Position numbers and translations under genes: made by a program. Positions 24,601 to 39,600 of a stretch of 64,000 bases of DNA are shown piece by piece; within the stretch, counting starts at the first letter, position 1, and each line of letters starts with the position of its first letter. The stretch is from Vanilla planifolia (Eukaryota; Streptophyta; Magnoliopsida; Asparagales; Orchidaceae), in contig CM043865.1 in the NCBI GenBank assembly GCA_023846275.1, positions 32,378,412 to 32,442,411 on the forward strand, written 5' to 3'. The notes beneath the pieces are model-generated. The model searched no databases and was not told where the DNA came from. It worked only from the letters and a program-made list of their open reading frames with translations.

Positions 24601-27600
24601 ATGAAGATACTATCAAGTGAATATGATATATCAATTTATATAATTATTTGAATAATTCTTAGACATGAAGTGAATGAAATATTGAAAGTAAATTAGGAAT
24701 TATCTAGTTATTCGTACAACACTTCATCATGTGGGTCATCATACATAAAAAAAATTATTGAAGTTTAATGAGAGAACATGTGTTAGTCATGTATAGCTTA
24801 CATACAAGCAGTACTGTAGGTAATTAAAGCATCCTTAAAATGGATAGTAAGATATTTATCTTTTTCATGCACTTAATAAGTGAGATGAGTTCTTCACTCC
24901 AAATGCCTCCTGTCCTCAAGTTAGCCTCTTGAGCTCACTAGGATATCTGATGATAAAAATGTCTTGTTGAGATTAGGGGGATTTGATTGAGATCTATGAA
25001 TATTTCATGTTTCTGAAAATAATGATTTTTGGATGTTTGGAGATCAATTTTATTGGTTTCTTTCAAATCCCTTAAGGCTTTAATTATAAAAGTTTCGTTT
25101 ATGGCAGGGGATTATCCTCCGACTTGCTTAGCTTGTAGATCTGATCTTTGGGGAGATCATCTTAGGAGTTTTTGTTTAATAAATAATTTCCCTCTATTGT
25201 CAATACTTATCTATTTTTTTTCTTTGGGTAGTCTACTGCATTTCTGTGCAAACTTTGTGTGTAGCATTTCATTGGGTGTTTGGATGGAGATTCGGTGAGA
25301 GTTTGTGGACTGTAACCATCAGATTTCTTATGGTACTCTTTTTGACACCAATTGATTATTTGATCTTGTGAAGTTTAGTTATTGAACTGGTTTGTGATGG
25401 GGATGCAGATTGGCAACCCAATATGTGCTGGTTTAAAAGTTTATATCTAAAAAGCAGGGCACTGTTATGATATTCAGTTTCGATATTACTTAGTCATTTT
25501 TGATTCCTTGCTTCTTGGAGGCCCAATAATCACAAATAATTTATGTGAGAGAGATGGAGGGGAACTAACATGTATTATTCATGTACCCTTGTATTTCTAG
25601 TGTTCAGGGTCAAGAAACTTGCTTGGTATGTTTATCATTAATACAAGTATAATTTTATTTTATTTCATTTTAATGAATACAAAAATGAAATGTTATTATT
25701 AAATGCCTAAATTGGCATGCATAAAACTTATTTTTAGAATGAATTAGCATTGTTGAGGTGCATAAGGTAATTGCGTAGATGCTTACATGATGAGATTTTC
25801 TTTTGTTGCCTCAAGGGTGTTCCGTGAAGCACTTTTGATGCAGTCGTTAGTTGCTTAGGCTAGGGGCCCTAGGCTCTTCACTTGCTGCCTTATTTCAAAA
25901 TTTCTACATTTTTTTCAAGTAGTATTCTTAAAATCCTTTTGCTCTCTGAAAGAAATTTATGTTTCCTTGTGGGCTTTTACTTTCAAAGAGTTTTAGCTTT
26001 AGATTCTTAGTAAGGTGAGTGCTTTTTTAGGAAATTGCCTTGTTGTCATTATATATTATGTTAATTAGTTTTAGAATTGGATTTTTTCATAAAATCACAA
26101 CTAAAGATGTTTTCTGAAACTGTTATTTTCAGTGTTGTTTTATTGCTTGAAACGTTCTTTCCCCATCCATCAGGATAACCTATCAGCCATTGACATTCTT
26201 TCTGCCAGCAATCTTGTAAATTACTTTGGTAAAATGGTCCTTGGCGGTTCTGGAGTAGGTCAGATAATGCTGTATCCTGTACTTATAAGGAAGGTAACTA
26301 TTTTTATTTAGTTCTTCTGCCAAGCATTATGAAAGGACATGTGAATCCTGTTTTGTATGGCAGGGCACAACTTCGGTAGCTTTATATGGCCTTGGGAACA
26401 TTAGAGATGAGAGACTTAACAGGATGTTTCAGGTGCTCTAGTGATCCCCTCACCATTTTTGCCCCAAGGATATGTTACTATTGTCCTATGACTGTTACTT
26501 GTATTCCTCAGACACCACATGCAGTTCAGTGGATGCGGCCTGAAGCTCAAGAAAACTGCCCAGTGTCTGATTGGTTTAACATCTTGGTTCTTCATCAGAA
26601 CAGGTCATATTTTGTTATAAAATGCTTTTAGTTAAATGTTATTTATTTGGTTTTTTAAGTTTTACTGGTTACTGAACTTTTTTGTTGTATTGCAGGATAA
26701 AAACAAATCCAAAAAATGCAATCAACGAACATTTCTTGCCTCGGTTTCTAGATTTTATTGTGTGGGGACACGAACATGAATGCCTTGTTGATCCACAGGT
26801 ATTATTTTACAAGAATTTTGATCCTGAAACTTGTTGAGTCCTATTTTTCACTGCATGTTCTTGCAGGAAGTTCCAGGGATGGGATTTCATATCAGTCAGC
26901 CTGGCTCTTCTGTTGCGACATCTCTAATTGATGGTGAAGCAAAGCCCAAACATGTCCTTCTCATGGAAATTAAGGTGATTCTGTGGAAATCTGCCCAATC
27001 AACCATCCACTCGCATACACAACGAGAATGATACTCTTTTACTATCACTTTGCTAATCTATTCATGCTACTAAGTTAAATTGCTTTTTGTATCAGGGCAG
27101 TCAATACAGACCAACAAAGATACCACTAAAGTCAGTTAGACCATTTGAATATGCTGAGGTAATGAATTTGTTCAGCATCGTCATTTCTGTATTTTTCTTT
27201 TTTAATTTTCACTCTTGCTTTTTAGGTTATATTAAAGGATGAACCTGATGTTGATCCCAATGATCAAACATCTGTTCTCGAACATCTGGACAAAGTTGTT
27301 AGTATCGTTTTCCTTTTTGTTAAGTATGCTAGTAATTAGTTCAGCTTCTTTGTTCTAATTAGTTAAATTTAACAGGTAAGAAATTTGATAGATAAAAATA
27401 GCAAATCCGTAATAGGCAGGTCAGAGGTTAAGCTTCCGCTCATTCGAGTAAAGGTATGGTTAATCCTGACGTTTCTTTCAGGATTATTATCTTTCCTGCT
27501 TTCTTGGCGTATCCAACAAATAATAGACATGGGTTATACTTCCATTTCAGTGCTCTGCACTTGACGCTTTAGTTTTGTTTTTCCCCCTAAATTGCACATG

Positions 27601-30600
27601 CATGTTGTCATTATTTTTTGTTTTTAATGGTTTTGCTTTATTTTCTTTCCTTCAGCTTTTTTCTCACACTTTTGATATGATGTAAAAACCATTGATCAAT
27701 AGGTTGATTACTCAGGATTTATGACCATTAATCCACAAAGATTTGGGCAAAAATACGTGGGAAAGGTACTACAATACCTTGTAATCATGACTCTTGGCAC
27801 CTATTTATTTTCATGCCATTTATTTTTTATTCATGCTGCAAATAATTCATAGATTTGTTAATAGTGAATTATTTCAAGTGCTTTTGCATTATCATAGGTT
27901 TTGCAATTCTTTAAGCATTCTTGTTCTTTGATTTTTATGTTCTTATCTGTGCAGGTAGCTAATCCACAGGATATTCTTATTTTCTCGAAGGCTGCAAAAA
28001 AGCGTCAAACACTTGAAGGTTTGTACGAAACAAAATAGCAGTTGGAAACAACAAGAATGGATGGGCAGTTAAGGCTTAGTTCCAGTAAAGGATGGTTCAT
28101 AATATCGCCACATAAATGATTAAAATTTATTGGAATGAATTTCAGAATATCAGCTGATGCCCTCATAAAATTATCTACTAATTAGGTTTTACAGGCCTAT
28201 GTATTCATTGTAAATTGGTTTTAAATGCCTTGATTAACACTAAATTATCACCTATGTGCAAAAGCGTAAAGATTGAGCCAACACCAACTCAACTGATGAA
28301 GAAAATAAATATTGATGACAACTGAATTTTAAGACGAATTAAAATTTGACATCTACATAGTGCATTTTTTTGGTTCATTAAACTAAAGTGATTAATTCTA
28401 CAGCTTGGACATTATGAGTGCTTTGGTACAACTTGACCTATTATTGTATAAGTACTTTTTCTTAAATGTATTGATGTTGAAATTCAACTCTAGCTTTAGA
28501 TACTGAATTTGATGCTAAATTGACTGCATTTGATTGTCACATCTCATGGCATTGGGATACTCCATTTTCCTGTAAACATCAGTAATTAGTTGTTTCAGCT
28601 AAACACCTTGTGCTTTCATTGATGCAGCATAGTATTCTGCTTTGCTATTAGACAAATATTGACTTATTTCTTAATTCACCATGAAATTGATCATAACCGT
28701 ACTTTGTCTTTGGTCTTCTGTCCAATATATTTCCTGACTAATTAGAATCCAGTAATCAACACAGCAGCTTGTTTTTTTTTTCTTTAGTCCTAGGTTAAGA
28801 GTGTTAGTTAAATATCCTATGATTATTTTCCCTGCTGCATCAAGGCGTGGCTCATGGATTCCATGAACCAAGAAAACGAAGCATTGGAGGACAAATCTGA
28901 TCGTTTTATATTTATGTAAGTTAAACTACCAAGAAGATTGCAAAACTTGTTCACATTCACAAATTGATTTCGTTCATTTTTCAACTGATTTGTACTTCCA
29001 TGGAAATGTTTGGCATGGCATCTCCTGTTGAAAAATGCTCCACATGGTTTGAGCATTTCTTCATAGAGATACAAACAACCAGTCTTCCATTTTCTCGATA
29101 TCTAGTTTGAGAGAACATCCAGTTTTTACCAAGTGCTTCATGTCAGAGCAAATTGCTAATTTATCACGTGCAATGGTGATCATTACCAATGATGATGATG
29201 TTGTCAAATTACAAGAGATCTAAAAAATGTATCTCCAAATTTTTCTTGAGAAAAATGCTCAAGATTAGAAATCTTAAAAATTATCCAGAGATTTTTTAGT
29301 TTGACAAATTTTGCTTTCTTGATGCATCTAAAGCTTTTTGAAGACGGCAAATATGAGGAGGAAATCTCTTAAAGACAAAAAATTGCATTTTTTCTTACAT
29401 CAAAATTGCTAAAAATTTTATTCCTTGTGGCAGACAAGGGTATTAGTGTTCTGATTGTTGTTGCGTTGGGTGTCTCTCTATTATCCAATCCATAGTGCTG
29501 CTAGTAATTTTGAGAAACCAACCTAGCTCTTTATTGATCCACCAAGCATCCGTTTTCTACCTCAACCTTAAACTTATTTCCGTGTTGTAGTTTGACATCC
29601 TTTTATCTTTGGCACTAGCGAAGTTTGATTTTTCGTGATTTCTAAAGTTTTCTCCTGTATTGATGCCTCCTGCTCGGGGTGCCTTCAAGCTTCTTTAATG
29701 CATGAATGGTCATGGTCAAATGTTACTACAAAGGTGTTAGATTGTGCTGTATTAATTTGCTTGTTGGTTCTGTTTTCTCTTTTGACATTCTTGGTGGTGG
29801 AATTGCTTGGTCACAAATTTAATTGGCCAGCTATTGGTTTTCTGGTTTATTGTTTTTAGTTGATTCGTTGCTCCACCATTGTGTGTGAGTGTTTGATGAT
29901 TGGGAAAATCATCAAGTGAGCTTGGTCTTGTGGTAACTGTATCATCAATAATTTTCAACATGCCTTTTTACTATAGTTTTGTGGTTGAGCATGAATTTGT
30001 CCAAGTTGACATTTCTAAATATTGTGACCTTCTTGGTCAGGCATCCATTTTTATTATTAACTTTTGATGCTGATCTGAGCCAGCAAAAAATCAGTTCTTC
30101 GGCTTTTATATCTAGTCATGTTCTTTTTCTTTTTAAATGTTGACATGATAAACTGAGCTAGCTGTACTATGTTTCCATTTCTATTTATTTTCTCTCCTTC
30201 TGAAATGTGGATATAAAAAGCTGAACAAAAATTTCACTGCCGGTTTCATATTATATAAAACATCGAAGTTGGGTTTGTGATCTTGCCACAGTGGTAGGCA
30301 GTTCTCCACATCAGCCCTTCATAGCTTATGCCGTTGATTGTCATGGAAGACCATTGTCATATATCCAGGAAGCTTTCCACAAAAGACAAGCAATCTTTCT
30401 TTTAAAAACTCCATTTTGTTGCAAAGATTTTCTATTGGTCATTTGCTTCTGAATCCCATTACCTGCACAGAATTTTAGAAATTATTTTTTTCACTTACTT
30501 GAACTCACTGTCTTAGGCTTTAGATTTTTGGCACCAAGTTCCTTCTCAACTTGCTTCTTGGATGCAAGAAACTTAGTAAAAGACTAAAAGACTCACACTG

Positions 30601-33600
30601 CTGCTTAATGAGGCACTCATGCTAACCTTGGTAAACCATCAAAAAGACCATTTCTTCAATTTTTGTTGTTCAACTTGGTGCACTCTGTAATAAAGTATGG
30701 TGAAAGCCTCGTTCCTAGTACTCTCACATCATTTAGCCAAAAATTGCATTCTTTACTAAGTTTTTAGTGATAACGAGACTATTCTATTAGCCAGTGAAAA
30801 TGTGAACTGTCGTTAGGATAAATACCACTACAGTCTTCAAAGTGGGTTTCCTTTATATTTGCAGTTTTGTACTTCTTCCCCAGGTGAACAAATTATACGG
30901 TGTGAAAATCATGCTTTTTCCACTACAGCGGTTAGCATTTAAGATCTGCAACTCTTCTCCTAATTACATGTTGAGTGCAACCAGAGTTGAAGATCCAATC
31001 ATTGTGGTTATATTCAAGTGGGTCGTTCTCTGCACTATATGATTTTATAAGCACATGCTCCCATTTGTTGCTGCTGGTATTTTGTAGGTCTCTCATTCTC
31101 AAGTTTCACACTGCAGTCTTTCCTGATGTGGGTTCATAAATCTGTAGATTTTCTTGTTATAGCTCTTTGAGTTTTGCCCTTTCTCCTCTATGTAAAGAAC
31201 TTTAGTACATTTTTCTTTTGCCTTTAGTCATTTGTTTTGCTTACAAGTTTTTGAGCTCAACAATGCTTGCTTGTTTCGCTCATCCTTCTATCAAGATGGT
31301 GAACATCGTAATCCCTTTGAATTCCTTGGCAAAGATATCTCCTCAAAATTGGTTCTTTTGTTGTTTCATCTAACTTTAAAATTTCTATACAACAATATTT
31401 AACTTTTAGGAAACATTATAATTTGGGTGTGTCACCTTTGAGTATGAGATTATAAGATGAAAAAAGAATTCTTCTTATATAAATATGTTTTTTTTAATCT
31501 TTTCAAGGAGATTGGGATAAGTGGTTGTAGACTAATTGATATTTTTATTGATCTCAATTAGAAGCTCAAAGATGATAAGGAAGGTGATCCCATGATCACA
31601 ACTATGTATCAAAAATAGTGAAAAAACTAATCTATCTCTTTCATACCTAGCTGAATGTTGTATTTTTTACAAGCTTAGTAAGCCAATTTAGGTGTTCACC
31701 TTATGAGAAATGTTTTGAAACAGCTGATCAGATTCTTTGATATTTAAAAAGAATTATGTTTATTTTTTTCAGAAGGCATCATAGTAGAGCATTGAGGCAT
31801 ACACCAATGTAGATAGCACTTGGTTTGTTGTTGGTAGGAGATTCATGTCTAAATATATACTTATGTTTGAGGAAACTTAGTCATACTAAGAAGCAAAAAA
31901 TAAAATGTAGTTACAAGGAGCAATGTTGAAATGGAATAAAAAGTAATGATTAATAGAGTTTGTGAGAAGGATTATCAAAGAACTAAATATTCGAATAAAC
32001 TTACCAACAAAACTATATTGTGATAATAAAGCTATCATTAATATTTCATAGAATTTGATTTAATATGACTGTACAAAACATGTAGAGATTGATAGGAATT
32101 TTATAAAAAAAAAGATTAATGATGGAGTTACTTGCATATCTTTTATCCTTAGTACACAACAGTTGTATTTATGTTTAATTTTAACTTTTTTGTGCAAGTT
32201 AAACTTGTCTGATGTTTATGTAACAACCAGAGTGGAGTGTCAAATTTTTAGAAGTTAATTAAACAATTTTAGGATTTTTTTATTATAGTTAATAAATATG
32301 AATCTTTAATTAGACTTATTATAATACAATTGGAATATTATATAAGATTTATTATGTTATTAAGTTACTAATTTTGTAAGTAGGTATTATTTATGTAGAC
32401 ATTCATCAAATATTTATTCTTATAATTCATATTTTATAATTAAAAAAGAATTTATTATTTTATTCTTTTTTCAAAATATTTAATGAATATAAAGAATAGG
32501 TCTAACACTGATCTATTTGCCAAAAAAATAATACTGTTAGGAAAATAAATTGTGGATTTGTTCTTAAGTTTGACCTAGTTTTCAAGTATGTATCTTGGGT
32601 TTAAAAAATAGAGCTCTAAGTTTCATAAATATTATAGTAATGCTTAACCCCATCTTTTTCACTAAATTACTCTTCGACTTGTTACATGGATTTTGTTTTT
32701 TTTAACATAATTGTGCAAGTAGGCCCATAACCCAAGGACCTATTATTGAATTATGGAAAATGATGGGGCTTGGCATTTCAATCTAGCTTTTTAAATTGAC
32801 TATTGCTATTTTCCTATAAAATAATAAATAGCAAGTTCAACTTGTTTTAAATTGACTATTGCTATTTTCCTATAAAATAATAAATAGCAAGTCCAACTTG
32901 TTTTAAATTGACTATTGCTATTTTCCTATAAAATAATAAATAGCAAGTCCAACTTGTTTGGGATCATGTGTTAGCTCTTTCATGTATTTGAAATGCTCAA
33001 TTTGGTTTCTTTAATTTGAAAATATTAGTAAAGATCCTTTTGTGTCTATTTTATTAAAATCATGGTAAGTATAATTTTTTATCCTTATAGATAATATTCT
33101 TTCAAACTTTTCTCTATGACATGCTATCTTAACCTCCCAAAATTTCTCTCATAAATATTATCTTACCTACCGTCAACACCAATGGTGAGTGCTAGGCCGT
33201 TGTTGGTCTTTGTCCTTCCACCAACACTCTTTTTTGATTCTTGTATCCCTTGCCTCCTTAAATTACGTTCTTTTATTGAATGCTCATCGCTACTTGAGTT
33301 GCCCTCTCTCCTTGAATCCCTCTCGCCATTAGTAGCTTCCCATAATATGGAATCGTCCTTGCCTTTATGAATTGCCCGTGTGTCTTGATTTGCCCTCTTT
33401 GGTTGTTTCTCTTCTTGTTTGATGAAAACCAAAATTCCTTTACTCATGGATTCTATTAATGAAGGATCTAATTGTCTCTATTTTCAAACTAGAGAGAAAA
33501 AATTGAATATTTTAGATCCGGGAGAGAATTTGTTGCCATTGGACCCAAAATAGAGGAACCTTTTTGCTATTGAATCTGACAAATCCTTTTATTTATACAT

Positions 33601-36600
33601 CTGAATGAGAATGGATAGGGAAAAATAGTTGCTACAGTTATGCTTATACTGCACAAATATATTTATACAACGAATTGTGAAGAAATAATCTCTGCAGTGT
33701 TGCCAACTTTGGTGATGGTTTCCTAAAGATATAGGTGTCATTTTTCCACACATAATTAACTAGTCTTTGCATGGTGCACCAGCAGTGAAATTATGAGGTG
33801 TTTTTTTGATATTTGTATATATAAAATATGAATGCCAATTAATTTGCTATTTTTGCCCTTTTATCCACCTTTGGTTCCTCTACAGTATATGCTGAAGCTA
33901 TCAATTTTTCTTGTTTCATTTATTTGTTTGTTGCTAAAAATGTACTTACTTTTAGGTAGGTGAAGGCTGTCTCACGGTAGCTGCCACCACATAAATCTTG
34001 ACATTCCTATGTTAGCAGCTGGCTTACTGAGCGGCCTTTTTGTTTTCAATAATTTTTGTCCATGGTTGCCTTTCAAACTGTTTTCATTTAATGCACAAAA
34101 CCACTGAGATAGTTGTATTTCTCTGCTTTGAGATCATACCACGGAATCTCTTTACATTTCATATTATTGTGCTACATTGTAGCCATACGCCTGATGTAGT
34201 TTGTTGTAAAAATTAACTAAAAATCTTATATTGACGAGTTGGATTAGCAAATTTTTATAGATTTTATGTAGTATAATGCATAATTAGTTGGGATAATTAT
34301 ATCCTTGGCCTTTAATTAGCACAACTTTTCTGACTAATAATGACTTAGCAATTCTTATTATACTACACAATTTTCCTTTTTAGATAAGTTGGCAGATTCA
34401 GAGAAGCTTCGTCCTGAAGAATTGAATCAACAAAATATTGAAGCTTTGGTTGCTGAAAGCAATCTGGTAACTTTTCATTTGTTTTTACATGTATCATTTC
34501 ATCTATTTGATTTTATCTTCTGTCTGACATGCTTCAACATGTATTTGGTAACTCTTCAACTTTTATCAGAATAGAAATAACATCGATTTGTTGTGGTCTT
34601 TACTAATGTTTTAACTTGGCTATTACTTGTGCAGTGAACCATGAAAAACAGGTTTTCAATACGAACATTAGGATTCTTCGGCATTCTTATTAATTATTTG
34701 CAAATTTGACCATAAGATGAAGTTTTTTGATGTTATAAGAATTTCCAATAGCCTGCATGGGAAACTGCACAAGATTAATAGGCTAACCATAGCCGCTGGA
34801 TAACAATCATTCAACCATGTAAAATTGTTAATATTCATATTGTTTATACACCTTTTTGCATACAAGCATGACTCAACTTTTATATAAATAGAGATCAGGT
34901 GGATTTTTTTAAAGCTTTTCTGGAGGTTTAAAATGTTTTAACTCATATATTGCTGTGCAGAAAATGTTGAAATACAAGTTTTCAAGATCTGTATTTGGTT
35001 CCTTTGGAAATTCATGTTAGTTATTTGGAAATTTAGCCATATTATAGAAGCCAATTGCTGATATAAGGATGTCCTATAGTGTGCCATGTGATAGTGCACA
35101 AGGCTAACATCTTAACAGGTATAAAAAACATGCAGTCTTGTAAATTGTTAAGCATGATTGTGATGGTGGATTTCAATATATCAAACAATGCAAGATTTAT
35201 CAACTAGTCAATTTGTCCTGCAAAAAAGCAGGAATTAAACTAGTATGTAACAAATTAAAATTGCTAATCACGATAGTGATGGTCGATTTAAATTTGTTAT
35301 GCAAGCCAAGGTTTAAGATCAAGTAGTGGATTTATTTTGAGAATTAATCTCTCATAAATATTCTATTTGAGACTTCCCCCAAACATTTATTAAAAGCAAT
35401 AACAAGTCTTAATCTTACTTAGTGGATTGACTATATATTCTTTTATGTTATTATGCTTTATTCATTTACAATTTTCATTTTTATACAAACACATTAAGAC
35501 CTTTTAATAATTTTTATCACCTTTTTTTGGTTCTATCTATAATTTTATTCATAGGAGAAAATTCTAACTCACATTTCTTAATAGGGTTATTAAATGACGT
35601 TTGTTTAACATGTTTAAAATATTTGTCTCTAAATTTGTCCTCAATCGAGGTTACACAATGTTTCTTTAAAATACACTCATAATTATATTCTTTTGAGTAT
35701 ATAGTTTATTAATCTCAATATTCTTGACTTTATAACATTTATTTTATTGGTATGTTTGAACTTTGTAAGTTCCATTCCATACCATGTATTTTTTTCGATA
35801 TCAATGTAGTCTTATCGAACTTTTTTTTAATCTTAAATAGAATGTTTCAATCATGTAATAAAACGACAATAGCCCTCCTAGTTATCTAGCCTATTTGGAT
35901 CCTATCATTAGCAACCTTTTTGATTTCGTCATCATCTTGGAGTATATATATGTAAGAGAATGAACTCCCTTAGTTCTCAACAGTTATTTCTACATCATTT
36001 GTATTACTTCTCTTATTAAACTTACATTTCACATGTTCGGTTTTATATCTACTAAGGCAAAATCTCTTGGACTCTTAAAAGTCATCCTCTATAAGTTTAA
36101 CCTTAGCTTTATCAATAAGGAAAGTACCATCAGCAAAAGCATATATTAAGTCATTAAACCTTGAATTTGACTAGTAAGAAAATCAATAGTTAGATAAGGA
36201 CTTGATGCAAAGTTTTGTTGAAGTTTAATTATAATTTAAAAATTTCAATCAATCCCCTTTGGAGTGCATATACAATTCATTTCTTTAGTATGCATGTATA
36301 ATGCTAGTTCTTCTGTTTACTAACAACTTTTAAAGTTCTTTTAATTCTCTATTATATCTTCTATTTTTAAATAAAAAATTCAATGGAGATCTTTTATGAC
36401 CCAAATTTCTTTATTGTACCTCTTTGTTAGTATATTGAGTTAATGGTTGAACTTCTTAGCATAAACTCAAATTAAGAATGGGAGATATTGGTATTATGTT
36501 GTTATTTATAATTAAACTTTTTTTCCAAAGTTTCAAAATATGATTCATCAAATTAATTTTCATGTGATTTTTAATAATTTTTTAAAATATTTACTGTGTT

Positions 36601-39600
36601 TATAATTGTATATATGAACATACTTTTCCTTCATTGATTCAACATTTTTTTTACTTAAATAGCATAATAAGTTAAGAGATCTACTTTTTTCCTAAGGCTT
36701 TCTAAATATCTATAGAAATAGCAATTAGTTTTGTTGTTATTTCACATTGTCTTCTTTAATTGTTTTTTCTCGTCCATTTTGTAAATATTTTAATAAAAAG
36801 AAAAATTTAATGATTTTTTTCAAAATAGTTTCATTAAAAAATTTATGAAAATTACCTTTCTATTTAGATTTAATATCCATGTTATTGATTAATACTTTTT
36901 TATTGTCATTCTTGATATGTTTTATTTGATCTAGATCTTTGGATTTCTTTTTCTTCTTGTGATGAGAAAGATTTTTCATTATTTTATAATCTAAGTATAG
37001 TGTTATTACATAAGCAGATAGAATAGATATATAAGGTTGGAAATAAAGGGAAAAATATAATATCCTAAAGTAGATGTTCCATCTTCAATATTTGATTATA
37101 TTTTTCATTTACAAAATGTTTTCTTATAGATTTTTAAATGTATTTTTAGATTCTTAAAACAGTATTGTAATGTTTCTCATTAGATTTTACGTTTGTTGAC
37201 TTATCATCTTCACAACAAATAAAATATTAGGTAGAAGAGCTTACTAATGAAATATTGAAAACAAAGAGTGTCATTGAAGAGTTTCTCATAGTTTGTTTCC
37301 AAGAAATTTGATTTCTTTTATCAGATCTATGAAAATATTTTGTAAATTTAATGAAAGAAATTATTCTGAACTATCTAAATACTTTGTGTTAGATGCCTTC
37401 CAAAGATATTATTTAATCTTTTCAATACTAGATATATCACATGCAACGAGAAAATGTAATCAATTTATATAGCAAGGATCAGCATCCTTGAGAAATGACA
37501 TAAAGATAGAGTGATCAATAATTCTACTTCAGAAATAATATTGCAAAGTTCATTGGATCAGGTATAGAAATTTTGTTGCACTCCATATATGATTTATCAA
37601 ATCTTATAAATTTTATTCTATCTCTGAGCAACATGCCTTGGAGGTTGCTCCTTATATTTCAATTTGGAGAGGTTTCTATAGAGATCGACAATTCTTGCAT
37701 CGACTTGAAATAATTCTCACCTTGATTAATGGTAATGGAGAAGAGACAAATAGAATTCTATTGGGCAAGTAAAGGCTTCTAGATAAGCAATACTATGAAC
37801 TTATTTGTAACTTTTCGCTACCAAGTCGACTTTGTAGCGATAAGACCATCGGATGAAATTTGAGCATAAACATCTATTAACAAGAAATAGGTCTAGTTCT
37901 CGCTAATGGCAAAACTATATCTCATATTTGGTAATCAAGGAGAGCCTACATTTTAATATTCATAATATGTTTCTAGATGAAATCCAACAATGCTTTTTAA
38001 TTTATTGGGTATAGGAACAATGCTTTTGTGAATCCATGTTTCTTCTAAAAAAATTCACATTGCATTGAAACGGGGATTCTTTCATCTAACAGATATGCTA
38101 GAATTTGCTGGCTTGCAGACATAGATATTGATCTCATAGTGCATTGTATGAGAAGGGCAGTTAAAACCCTTGAGAATGGATAAAACTTGAAGGCTGTTAA
38201 AATCACTAAAGGAATAAGACATGGAGATCCATTGTTCTCATGGATCTTCATATTATGTATGGAAAGGCTGATCGTAGCATTACATGAAGTGAGAGTGTCC
38301 TTTGGAAACCAATTAAATAAGGAGAGAAGGGCTGAAGTCTCTCATTTGATGTTTGTCAATAATGGGGTGTTAGTCACTGAAGCTCATGCTACTCAGATGG
38401 ATACCATACTTAGATGTATCAGTAGGTATTTGTAATGCTTCAGAACGTGAGTTCTCCAAAGGAAACAATTTTTTTTTCCTACATGATTGCTAGCACTTTG
38501 GCTAAAATAAAACCTATGAGTGGATTAATGATCATCACATAACATTGGAGATGGTATATTCAAATGGAAACAGTATTCCTACATCATTTAGAAGAGCAAA
38601 ATAGAGCTAACCAATAGGAAAACTATGACTCTCATTGACTAGCAGAGTGAATTCAAAAAGTCTTTGATGTGTTTCCTAGCATTTTCTATGTTATAAATGT
38701 GCCAAATTTTATAGACATGCTGTGTAAAATATTCATATATTGGGGGAGGAAAGAAAAAAGGAGAAAGTGAGAGAAGGTGGGTGTGTTGGAGATGCAAAAA
38801 AGCTTGATGAGCTGGTTGGAAAAGGTGTGAAAACCTAAGGAGAATGGTGGACTAGGAATCAAGCACTTGCGGTGGTTAAATGATGCTAATCTTATGAAGA
38901 TAGCATTGAACTTGTGAATAATGAAGCAAACACATGGAGTCACAACTTTGGAGGAATATTCAGACTTATGAATTGTCATATCAAATTTGAGCAAGCATTT
39001 TGTGATGGCTGTCACATGTGGGTGATCGCTGTTACATGTGGTTTGGAAAGGATAGTTGATTAGGCAATGCAAAAAGTTGTCTTGAAGGCAATCCCAGCAG
39101 GAGTGCAAGGTAACTTGGCATCTAAGTAGGTACTGAATATATGGAATTGGAACATGTTTACTCAACATGTTCTTGTTGACCAATGCCATAAAAAAATCAT
39201 CCATATAAACACCCGCCAATGAGAATCAACAGGGTGAGGTGATTTGGAAGTCTAATGATAATCACCTCTCTATACTGCATATTAACTATTGACAAAGAGA
39301 AACAGAAGTAAAAAGCAGGATGTCGGAAGGCTATTTTGAAGTGCGAAGTACCAGAAAGAATGCATCACCAACTCAGGATTTCAGCTTGTGGTTGTTTGCT
39401 GAGAATTGCACCGTGGAATTCAAGAAGTGTGCATTTCCTGGAAATTAATATGACCTTCAGATGCATGATTTGTGAAAGTGCGTCTCCACTGGTGGAACTT
39501 GGATATGTTAAATCCACCAGTTAGGAGGCAGTAATTTTTTAATCGGAGGCAGGAATTTTTGGACAAATAACAGGGTCAAATGCTATAGTAATGAGTAGAG

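Noticed and set aside
38686-39219. 177-codon minus-strand open frame
   Set aside because: It lies antisense over the L1 LINE, whose plus-strand RT tail phrases are recognisable there; no motif on the minus strand.
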